Part shown: in pieces, positions 1 through 5,457 of the stretch
How positions within the stretch are numbered: the stretch's first letter is position 1
Layout: every line of letters starts with the position of its first letter
Source of the DNA: Bacteroidales bacterium
GTDB lineage: Bacteria > Bacteroidota > Bacteroidia > Bacteroidales > Paludibacteraceae
Direction: 5' to 3'
NCBI GenBank assembly: GCA_900769035.1
Contig: CAAGFD010000267.1
Coordinates: 1 to 5,457, forward strand
DNA length: 5,457 nucleotides
Translations under genes and position numbers: made by a program
Notes under the pieces: model-generated
Told to the model about the DNA's origin: nothing
The model's input: only the letters and a program-made list of their open reading frames with translations
Databases searched by the model: none

Positions 1-912
1 ATCTAAATTACCGAATGGTAAGATGTAAGCAATATTAATGTCAGTACTGGTTTTTTCAAATATATTAATGTCTTGTTCCGGTGCTTTGTCGTTAATAATC
101 TCTTTGTTATTCGTAATCTTTTCTTCTTTTTGTTCTAATTGTTTATCTTGATTTTGATGCTTATCATCTTTAATATGAGCTTCTTTATTTGTTTTGGCAT
201 TATTCTCGTTGTTAGTAGGTATATTTATAGTCATTCCTGCTTTTAAACCGTTTTTTAATTCCGGATTGTTTGCAACAATATCGTCTATCGATACATTATA
301 TTTCTTTGAAATAGCATATAATGTCTCTTTTTTCTCTACTTTATGTTGAATGAATGCTTCATTATTAGAAGAGACTATATTATCGGTGATTTCTTGTTTT
401 TTCTCCGGTTTTACATTTTGTTTTTCTTCTATGATATTGTCTTTAGTATTGTTTTTCTCTTTTTTAGGCTCTTCTTTTTTTGTGACAATATTATTTCGGG
501 TTATGTATATTTTGTCTCCGGTTTTTATACCTTGTCTCGCTTCAGGATTTAATTTAATCAAACTATCAACACTAAGACCATACATTTTAGATATGGCGTA
601 TAGAGTTTGTTTTGCTTCTACAATGTGTATTTTATCTTCTGCTTTATTCACTTGTTTCTCTTCTTTACAAGGAATTAAAATTTTTTGACCGGGTTTAATA
701 TCTGTCGTTAAATCCGGATTGGAAGCATTTAATTCTTTTGGGTTTATTCCAAATCTACGAGAAATGGAATATAAACCATCGCCGGCAACTACAGTGTATT
801 CGTAGTATGTTTTGCCTTCAATAGTTACTTTAGGATAATTTAATTCTTGTGCATTAATATGAATGCTTAATGCAAGTAAAATGCTTGTAATGATAATAGT
901 AAAGTGTTTCAT
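1..912 (-). CDS. Secreted triple-LysM protein, probable PBP1-type C-terminal domain (3'-truncated by window)
   Basis: The frame is open from the ATG at 912 to the window edge (304 codons, no stop). A signal peptide (about 1-22, MKHFTIIITSILLALSIHINAQ) precedes three LysM peptidoglycan-binding domains. LysM1 (37-81) has YTVVAGDGLYSISRRFGI and GQKILIP. LysM2 (95-138) has HIVEAKQTLYAISKMYGL and GDKIYIT. LysM3 (189-232) has HKVEKKETLYAISKKYNV and GMTINIP. Lys/Glu-rich linkers follow LysM2 (139-185) and LysM3 (233-290). The last visible residues, INIAYILPFGNLD, look like the first strand of a type-1 periplasmic-binding-protein domain, as in Bacteroidota proteins with N-terminal LysM and C-terminal PBP1 domains; this rests on few residues. 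The protein probably sits in the periplasm on peptidoglycan. An in-frame ATG at 921, two bases after the upstream stop, is an alternative start adding three residues. The 912 start is preferred because it begins a cleaner signal peptide. Confidence 0.85.
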   Translation of the reverse strand, partial: MKHFTIIITSILLALSIHINAQELNYPKVTIEGKTYYEYTVVAGDGLYSISRRFGINPKELNASNPDLTTDIKPGQKILIPCKEEKQVNKAEDKIHIVEAKQTLYAISKMYGLSVDSLIKLNPEARQGIKTGDKIYITRNNIVTKKEEPKKEKNNTKDNIIEEKQNVKPEKKQEITDNIVSSNNEAFIQHKVEKKETLYAISKKYNVSIDDIVANNPELKNGLKAGMTINIPTNNENNAKTNKEAHIKDDKHQNQDKQLEQKEEKITNNKEIINDKAPEQDINIFEKTSTDINIAYILPFGNLD

Positions 913-923
913 ATAAATCATTA

Positions 924-1580
924 TTAGTCACAAAGAGAGTATAAATCTCCCCGTGGGTTAATTAACATTATTGGATATTTGCTTTGTTTTATATTTTTTC
1001 TTTCTTTAGGTCCGAATAATATATCGTCAAGTCCGTAATCTCTTGAAGCACTGATTATTATTAATGGATTGTCGTGTTTTTCTGCTTGAAGTGTAGCTTC
1101 GTATTCTATCTTTAAGCTGTCTTTTTTTCCTTGAATTATTGATGGTTTAATATCAACTTTTTCTAAGAGAGATTCTATGGCAGCTATATTTGCTTCTGCT
1201 TTAGTACCGTAATCGTTCGGTTTGTAAATTACAATTGGTGCATTGTAGTGGCGCGAAAAAGACTGAGCAAATTGCCCTTTTTCTCTGTCTTCCAATAAAT
1301 TGGTTACCGGTAATACGATAGTATTAATTGCTGCTTGCTGTCCTGTTTTTACAAATATATATGGTATTCTTACTTCTCTTAGCCTATTTAAATACTTCTG
1401 AATTTGAGTGTTATTATCCAAACCAATTATAATGAGTGCTGCGTCGATTTCGTCAATAAATGTGTTGATGTTTTCCGTATCGTTCGCTTTTACAATACAA
1501 AAATTCATCTTTTGAGCAATTGACTCAGCTATAGGATTTACGCTATTTATATTGTCGTTTATTGTTATTATAGCTCTCAT
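924..1580 (-). CDS. Universal stress protein (UspA-like) with degenerate nucleotide loop
   Basis: The product has 218 residues, with no signal peptide or membrane segment, so it is cytoplasmic. Residues 86-208 follow the Usp order: beta strand (TIVLPVTN), helix (REKGQFAQSFSRHYN), strand (APIVIYKP), helix (about 125-141), a middle strand (about 145-149), helix (EYEATLQAEKHD), strand (LIIISAS), loop, helix, and final strand (YPIMLINPR). Residues 1-80 look like a shortened first Usp half, with strands AIITIN, FCIVKA, ALIIIG and IPYIFVK alternating with helices. The canonical ATP loop G-2x-G-9x-G(S/T) is not intact. Residues 177-191 (SASRDYGLDDILFGP) keep only the last glycine (G190), which is followed by Pro. 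ATP binding is therefore doubtful. The gene starts 20 bp after the OstA-like stop and ends 11 bp before the LysM gene, so it shares their transcript. Its role is unknown; it may be a stress-linked regulator. The Usp assignment rests on fold pattern only. Confidence 0.68.
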   Translation of the reverse strand: MRAIITINDNINSVNPIAESIAQKMNFCIVKANDTENINTFIDEIDAALIIIGLDNNTQIQKYLNRLREVRIPYIFVKTGQQAAINTIVLPVTNLLEDREKGQFAQSFSRHYNAPIVIYKPNDYGTKAEANIAAIESLLEKVDIKPSIIQGKKDSLKIEYEATLQAEKHDNPLIIISASRDYGLDDILFGPKERKNIKQSKYPIMLINPRGDLYSLCD

Positions 1581-1600
1581 TATTTTGTTGTATTTGTTTA

Positions 1601-3373
1601 TTATTCTGCAATGGTCTTTTTTATCCTTTGCTGTTTGCGGTCTTCTTTTTCTTGATTCTTAATCGCTTGTTTTTTTTCTTCTATCTCTTTCTTTGAGATT
1701 CTTACCGCTTTCCTGAAGATATCCTCTTTAGAAATTGGTCTTGCATCTTCTTGCCAAGTAAAATTTGGAAGATAAAGCATATTATCTGTTACTTTTTCCA
1801 TTGGATATAGTACTGCCGTTGGAGATGGAAATACATTCAAGCGATCTAATTTTCCGTTTTTGAAATAGATTGTCATATAACTGCTTTTTATTGTATTTAA
1901 TCCGATAAGTGTACCCCCATCGTCAGGGAAAAAAATCGATTCAGAATTGCCTTTTATTTCCAAAACGTTTAATTGACGGTCTGAAATATAACCAACCATA
2001 TCTTTACCGGACATTTGATTGTAATGTATGGTGTCGAATTGTTGGATGATTATAGAATTGTCTATTATGTTGATGATATTTGTACTACTATCTTTTGGTT
2101 CAATTGTAATAGTATCTCCCGTTATTTGTTGTGAATCGCTCCATAACACCGGCTGTTGCATCAGATGAAGAATAGAGTCGCCAGTAAAGAAGTATACAGA
2201 GTCGCAAATAGCTTGATAATCATTTTGAAATAGACGTGCATTATACCATGCGTGTATTGCTTTGTAATCGTTTAAAGCATAAGAGTACAAAGAGTCGGCA
2301 TGTATATAAGTAGTGTCGGTTTGTGAGTATTCTATCAGTACTGCTGAGTCCGTCATCAATCCAATCTCTCCTTCTTCTTGATAGTATCCAAAGTTACCTT
2401 TTAGTATGATACTGTTCGTAGTATCTGTAAGCACTACATTTGAAAATGCTTTTCCAAGACCTGCCTTTTTATCATAAAAAATAGTATCTCCTACTAACGT
2501 TTTCCCTTCGGAGTGTGTTATTATTGAGTTCTTTAATAATTCCGATTCGTCTGTATTACTATTATACCATCCTAATTCAGAATAGATAGTAGTACTATCG
2601 GAATGAGTTATTGTTGTCGGCCCGATAATAGTAGCTATTTTCGTTTCTGTATTATAAGTCAATGTGTCACTTTCTATTTTATTGTTTTCATTAGTTCCTA
2701 CAACGTCTGTTTTAAATTCAGCTAACTTGGAATTGGTATGATAGTATCCTTTTTTTGATACAAGTGTGTTTACAGAATCTTGTAACGTGCCTCCACATGT
2801 ATAATAGCCGATACTACTATTTCTATTATAGATCATTGAATCAGTGGTCAAAGTCACTTCTCCGTTAATCATTTTTACGTTGTATCTTGCTATAGCAATC
2901 CTTGTGTTACCATTATAGTCTAACACTTTGGAATATATTGTTACTGAATCGTTATAGTCTATTTTAACGTGTCCGAAAGCTTTGAATGAGTTTGTGTTTT
3001 GATTAAGGTATGCTGAATCGCAATATAGATAGGCATTATCATGCCTCAAAATTACATTACCAACAAGTACTTGAATGTCAGGGAGTATATCTTGGTCAAA
3101 TTTGATTATATCCGTTTGTTCAAGGTATATTAATGTCTTTTCTTTGGGTGTAATGGTATCTTTGTTTCGCTCAGCATTATCTCTTTTGTATTGAGGCTTT
3201 TCGTGTGTAGTATTCGCCTCTTTTTTTAGTATTGGTTTGTTTAATTCTATTGGTTTTTCCTCTGTATAAGTGGCAAATTCTGTGTTGTTTTGAGAGTACA
3301 ACTGAAGTGTTCCTAATATAATTAGAAACAACACCAAAAATTTAGGGTATTCTATTTTTATTTTGAGAGCCAT
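1601..3373 (-). CDS. OstA-like (LptA-family) lipopolysaccharide transport protein
   Basis: The product has 590 residues. A signal peptide (about 1-28, ending LYSQ) is followed by a polar linker (29-79) and a long OstA/LptA-type beta-repeat region (about 82-520). The region opens with LEQTDIIKFDQD and a 'vLVGNVILRHDNAYLYCDSA' stretch (102-121) that is characteristic of the OstA-like family. D(S/T)xxY-type motifs recur at 119, 178, 236, 296, 360 and 391. The last 40 or so residues are a Lys/Glu-rich, probably helical tail. There is no LptD-type outer-membrane barrel. LptA-family proteins stack beta-jellyrolls into a hydrophobic groove that moves LPS from the inner-membrane Lpt complex to LptD. 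At 590 residues this one could span much of the periplasm by itself, whereas E. coli LptA (about 185 residues) oligomerises; that is inference. The ATG at 3373 overlaps the surA stop by 16 bp and is the only start that keeps the signal peptide. Confidence 0.9.
   Translation of the reverse strand: MALKIKIEYPKFLVLFLIILGTLQLYSQNNTEFATYTEEKPIELNKPILKKEANTTHEKPQYKRDNAERNKDTITPKEKTLIYLEQTDIIKFDQDILPDIQVLVGNVILRHDNAYLYCDSAYLNQNTNSFKAFGHVKIDYNDSVTIYSKVLDYNGNTRIAIARYNVKMINGEVTLTTDSMIYNRNSSIGYYTCGGTLQDSVNTLVSKKGYYHTNSKLAEFKTDVVGTNENNKIESDTLTYNTETKIATIIGPTTITHSDSTTIYSELGWYNSNTDESELLKNSIITHSEGKTLVGDTIFYDKKAGLGKAFSNVVLTDTTNSIILKGNFGYYQEEGEIGLMTDSAVLIEYSQTDTTYIHADSLYSYALNDYKAIHAWYNARLFQNDYQAICDSVYFFTGDSILHLMQQPVLWSDSQQITGDTITIEPKDSSTNIINIIDNSIIIQQFDTIHYNQMSGKDMVGYISDRQLNVLEIKGNSESIFFPDDGGTLIGLNTIKSSYMTIYFKNGKLDRLNVFPSPTAVLYPMEKVTDNMLYLPNFTWQEDARPISKEDIFRKAVRISKKEIEEKKQAIKNQEKEDRKQQRIKKTIAE
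3358..3373 (-). promoter_or_regulatory. 16-bp gene overlap between surA stop and OstA-like start
   Basis: The ATG of the OstA-like gene (3373-3371) falls within the last codons of surA (GAATGGCTCTCAAAATAA), and the surA TAA ends at 3358. No ribosome binding site of Shine-Dalgarno type precedes it. The arrangement indicates co-transcription and probable translational coupling of the chaperone gene with the LPS-transport gene. Confidence 0.55.
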
Positions 3374-4713
3374 TCAGAGTAGTTGTAATTACAATTTCTC
3401 CATTCAGGAGAGATGTAGATATATGTTTCTTTTATTTTTTTCTTAATCCAATTTTCAATAATATCTTGGCGCATCTTGTTTTCGCAGATGTTTTTCAGTA
3501 CTTGAAAATCATCGGAAAGGTTTGCTTTATGGTTTTCAGTTTTGTTTTTTATTTTTACTATTGCATATATTTCTCTTCCTAATTCTTCGGAGAATAGAGC
3601 AAATGGCTGAGAAATTTCACCTGCTTGCATGTTGTATGCTACTTTTGCAATTTCTGATGGTAAATCTTGAAATTCAAATTTAGAAGAGCCTGTGTTTGAA
3701 TTTGTTAATATACCATTATTCATCCTCGTATTTTTATCGGAAGAGAATATTTTTACCGCATTATCGAACGATATTTTATCATTTCTGATGTCGTTTGCTA
3801 TGGTGTCGAGTTTCATGAGTGCATTGGCTTTGACGTCTGCAGTAACGCGAGGTCGTAGCAAAATGTGTCTACAATTAATGCGTTCATCTCTCTTTTCTAT
3901 TAATTGTATTATGTGGTAACCGAATTCAGTTTCAATTACTCTACTTACTTTACCCGGTTCCGTTAGAGCAAATGCGGCGTCTGCAAATTCAGGTACTAAT
4001 GTACCTCGTCCTACAAAACCTAATTCACCACCTTTTTTAGCACTCTCGGTATCGTCGGAATATAGACGTGCTAACATGGAAAAATCGGCTTCTCCTTTAT
4101 TTACCCTATCAGCATATTCTCTTAGTCTGGCTTTAGTAGCTTCTATTACTTCCGATGGTATTTCGGGCTCTATAGTAATTATTTGAACTTCCACTTGTGA
4201 AGGTATGATAGGTAATGAGTCCGGATTACAAGTGTTATAAAATTTACGTACGTCGGAAGGCGTTATCTTGATGTTAGATACTAAAGATTGCTGAACTTGT
4301 TGTACTAATGATTGCTCTGATATGGCAGTACGTAATTCATCTTTTATTTCGCTTAAAGATTTTTTAAAGTACTCTTCCAATTTCTCTTTAGATCCTATTT
4401 CCCTAAGATAGTAGTTGATTTGAGCATTAACTTGCGTTTCTACTTGTCCGGCGTTGTAATTAATACTATCTATTTTTGCTTGATGTATAAATAATTTTTG
4501 TATTGCAATTTGTTCCGGTATAACACAATATGGGTCGCCATTTAATTTAGTACCTTCGTATTGTGCTCTAATACGTTCTTGCTCTACGTCTGAACGTAGT
4601 ATTGCTGCATCACCAACTACCCATACTACACCGTCTATTAAGTTTTTTTCTTGAGAATATAGTAGACTAGTTGCTGTTATCCAAAGAATTATCAGTAAGA
4701 TTTTTCTGTTCAT
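3358..4713 (-). CDS. surA: SurA-type periplasmic chaperone / peptidyl-prolyl cis-trans isomerase
   Basis: The product has 451 residues. A signal peptide (about 1-21, MNRKILLIILWITATSLLYSQ) is followed by a SurA N-terminal chaperone domain (about 24-165, opening with DGVVWVVGDAAILRSDVE). A first parvulin domain (about 172-275) carries YSDD at 218-221, GGELGFVGRG at 228-237 and EFGYHIIQL at 263-271. A second, diverged parvulin domain (about 278-389) starts with CRHILLRP at 281-288 but ends IYAIVKIK, with no GYH. The C-terminal tail, PEWRNC (436-441) and EW at 447-448, resembles Bacteroidota SurA proteins. The family escorts unfolded outer-membrane proteins across the periplasm to the BAM complex and isomerises proline bonds. 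The ATG at 4713 is chosen because it gives a complete signal peptide; no Shine-Dalgarno is present. The gene starts inside the upstream SurA-like gene and ends inside the OstA-like gene, so translational coupling is likely. Confidence 0.93.
   Translation of the reverse strand: MNRKILLIILWITATSLLYSQEKNLIDGVVWVVGDAAILRSDVEQERIRAQYEGTKLNGDPYCVIPEQIAIQKLFIHQAKIDSINYNAGQVETQVNAQINYYLREIGSKEKLEEYFKKSLSEIKDELRTAISEQSLVQQVQQSLVSNIKITPSDVRKFYNTCNPDSLPIIPSQVEVQIITIEPEIPSEVIEATKARLREYADRVNKGEADFSMLARLYSDDTESAKKGGELGFVGRGTLVPEFADAAFALTEPGKVSRVIETEFGYHIIQLIEKRDERINCRHILLRPRVTADVKANALMKLDTIANDIRNDKISFDNAVKIFSSDKNTRMNNGILTNSNTGSSKFEFQDLPSEIAKVAYNMQAGEISQPFALFSEELGREIYAIVKIKNKTENHKANLSDDFQVLKNICENKMRQDIIENWIKKKIKETYIYISPEWRNCNYNYSEWLSK
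4667..4713 (-). promoter_or_regulatory. 47-bp gene overlap at the surA start (likely translational coupling)
   Basis: The surA start codon and its first 15 or so codons (most of the signal peptide) lie inside the last codons of the upstream SurA-like gene, in a different frame. The sequence just before the surA ATG is A/T-rich (AATAACAACGATA before ATG) and has no Shine-Dalgarno motif, which is usual for Bacteroidota. Ribosomes finishing the upstream gene would reach the surA start region, so coupled translation is a reasonable inference. Both frames look real: upstream coding continues with family-like sequence until about 10 codons before the overlap, and surA needs this start for its signal peptide. 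Confidence 0.55.
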
Positions 4714-5455
4714 TATCGTTGTTATTTATGTCGTAAATAATTACTTGATTATGCTTTATTGCATAGTCGTAAATGTTGTCTCCCAAAGAATTTATGTAAT
4801 TAACTTGTTTTTTGTGAAACAGCATATCTCTTGCTTCTTCTTTTGCTATTTCAAATGGTGCTAACAACCCTTTTTCTATTAAATCCGTTATTTGTAAAAG
4901 GGTAATAGTATTGCTATCCGTAATTTGATATAATCCTTTGTGATCTATATTTATATCGCTGTTTTCTAAATCGGATATGCTGCTACTTAGTAACCAATTG
5001 TCGTGAAATAACTTATAAGAGTAAGCATATCTTATTGCGTATTTTTCTATGTATTCTATGTCGATTTCTTTGCCGGTTAATTTATTCTTTAGTTTATTTT
5101 GCATCGGAACGTCTATCGGCATCTTAATGATAATTCCTTTTATTGCCGGTGATGTGAGAATGAATTTTTGTTTGTTTTCTTCATAAAAAATTTTTACCTC
5201 ATCATCAGTAGGTTTCTGAACATGAGTGTTTACCATGTTTTGTTTGTAATAGTAAATAATAAGATTCTTTTTATATTCAGAAACCAGATTATTTATCTCT
5301 TTTTTATTTGGAGTATTTTGTTCTGCCTTTTGATAGATAAGTATATCCGTAGCCCATTGTTTTATAAAGGCTTCTATAAATTTAATACTATCTTCCTTTG
5401 AGATATTTTCCGGTAAAAGTTTGTCTATATCCGATTGATATAATTTTTCATCTCC
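4667..5455 (-). CDS. SurA-like periplasmic folding factor without parvulin signature (5'-truncated by window)
   Basis: The reading frame is open from its TAG stop (4669-4667) to the window edge, giving 262 residues; the true start and any signal peptide lie outside. An in-frame ATG at 5236 is internal, because coherent protein (GDEKLYQSDIDKLLPE...) lies upstream of it. The visible N-terminus matches the start of SurA/PpiC-type chaperone modules, which open with 'GD..L...D', and is followed by helices (about residues 20-75). The segment at about 82-112 (DDEVKIFYEENKQKF, then IKGIIIKMP) resembles the entry to a parvulin domain, but the parvulin GG.LG and GYH motifs are absent. Residues 174-241 resemble the C-terminal helical part of SurA relatives. 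The tail from about residue 243 is Asn-rich. It overlaps surA by 47 bp. Inferred role: a periplasmic chaperone for outer-membrane proteins, probably without isomerase activity. Family placement is moderately sure; the exact function is not. Confidence 0.72.
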   Translation of the reverse strand, partial: GDEKLYQSDIDKLLPENISKEDSIKFIEAFIKQWATDILIYQKAEQNTPNKKEINNLVSEYKKNLIIYYYKQNMVNTHVQKPTDDEVKIFYEENKQKFILTSPAIKGIIIKMPIDVPMQNKLKNKLTGKEIDIEYIEKYAIRYAYSYKLFHDNWLLSSSISDLENSDINIDHKGLYQITDSNTITLLQITDLIEKGLLAPFEIAKEEARDMLFHKKQVNYINSLGDNIYDYAIKHNQVIIYDINNNDNEQKNLTDNSLDNSN

Positions 5456-5457
5456 TA

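Larger units (their letters stand above)
1..5457 (-). other. Probable single operon of envelope-biogenesis genes
   Basis: Five same-strand genes are separated by -47, -16, +20 and +11 bp. Neither short gap has room for a terminator hairpin. I found no clear match by eye to the Bacteroidota promoter pattern (TTTG, about 20 bp, TAnnTTTG) just upstream of any of the internal starts. The promoter must lie beyond the right edge and the end of the transcript beyond the left edge. Operon structure is inferred from spacing, not shown directly. Confidence 0.7.

Noticed and set aside
343..688. Two plus-strand open frames (343-552 and 350-688) encoding Phe/Leu-rich hydrophobic peptides.
   Set aside because: They lie antisense to the LysM gene, in the Lys/Glu-rich linkers whose reverse complement naturally reads as Phe/Leu/Ser. 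The minus-strand frame shows clear LysM domains across the same bases.
37..910. DNA-level repeats or a mobile element in the LysM region.
   Set aside because: The similarity is between the three LysM domains at protein level and is too diverged at DNA level to be a recent duplication. No inverted repeats or transposase are present.
1581..1600. Promoter or terminator in the gap between the OstA-like and Usp-like genes.
   Set aside because: The gap is only 20 bp of A/T-rich sequence with no hairpin and no recognisable promoter element; it fits a translation initiation region.
1670..1677. Homopolymer run of eight A (coding strand) in the OstA-like gene, with runs of seven at 475-481, 1122-1128 and 4643-4649, as possible phase-variation sites.
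   Set aside because: Such runs are expected in Lys-rich genes of AT-rich genomes. All frames are intact across them, and housekeeping envelope genes are unlikely phase-variable targets.
3692..3919. Plus-strand open frame of 75 codons.
   Set aside because: It is antisense to the second parvulin domain of SurA, has no recognisable domain, and has no supporting start context.
4667..5236. ATG at 5236 as the true start of the SurA-like gene.
   Set aside because: The same frame stays open for 73 more codons to the window edge and encodes family-like sequence (GDEKLYQSDIDKLLPE). Starting at 5236 would delete part of the chaperone domain and leave an exported protein without a signal peptide.
5168..5401. 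Plus-strand open frame of 77 codons rich in Phe, Ile and Leu.
   Set aside because: It is antisense to the Lys/Asn/Glu-rich N-terminal part of the SurA-like gene; its hydrophobic composition is a shadow of that coding sequence.

Overview
This window looks like chromosomal DNA from a member of the Bacteroidota, most likely near the Bacteroidales. The assignment is inferred from four things. The DNA is strongly AT-rich. Start codons are preceded by A/T-rich sequence with no Shine-Dalgarno motif. Several exported proteins have signal peptides ending in SQ or AQ (LYSQ, INAQ). The gene set is a SurA-type chaperone with a Bacteroidota-style C-terminal tail, a long OstA-like (LptA-family) protein, and a multi-LysM protein. 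No species can be named from this stretch alone.

All supported genes lie on the minus strand, so transcription runs from high to low coordinates. In that order they are: (1) the 3' part of a SurA-like periplasmic folding factor with no recognisable parvulin signature (5455 to 4667, start beyond the window); (2) SurA, a two-parvulin-domain peptidyl-prolyl isomerase and chaperone (4713 to 3358); (3) a 590-residue OstA-like protein, the Bacteroidota counterpart of the lipopolysaccharide-transport bridge LptA (3373 to 1601); (4) a 218-residue cytoplasmic protein of apparent universal-stress-protein fold (1580 to 924); (5) the 5' part of a secreted protein with three LysM domains that appears to lead into a periplasmic-binding-protein-like domain (912 to 1, continuing past the window). 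The second gene overlaps the first by 47 bp and the third overlaps the second by 16 bp. The next two gaps are 20 and 11 bp. The block therefore reads as one tightly packed, probably translationally coupled operon. I see no internal promoter or terminator by eye, and no gene-free stretch longer than 20 bp.

The first three products all act in the periplasm on outer-membrane biogenesis. The two SurA-type factors would escort unfolded outer-membrane proteins, which include the LPS translocon component LptD. The OstA-like protein would carry LPS across the periplasm. The LysM protein would bind peptidoglycan. The Usp-like protein is the exception: it has no signal peptide and has lost the glycines of the usual ATP-binding loop.

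I do not see a clearly undescribed system here. No RNA genes, CRISPR arrays, mobile elements or obvious horizontally acquired segments were found. The observations worth a second look are modest: complementary loss of catalytic residues between the two SurA parvulin domains, the companion protein without a parvulin signature, the degenerate Usp protein inside an envelope operon, and the regular two-part repeat of the OstA-like protein.
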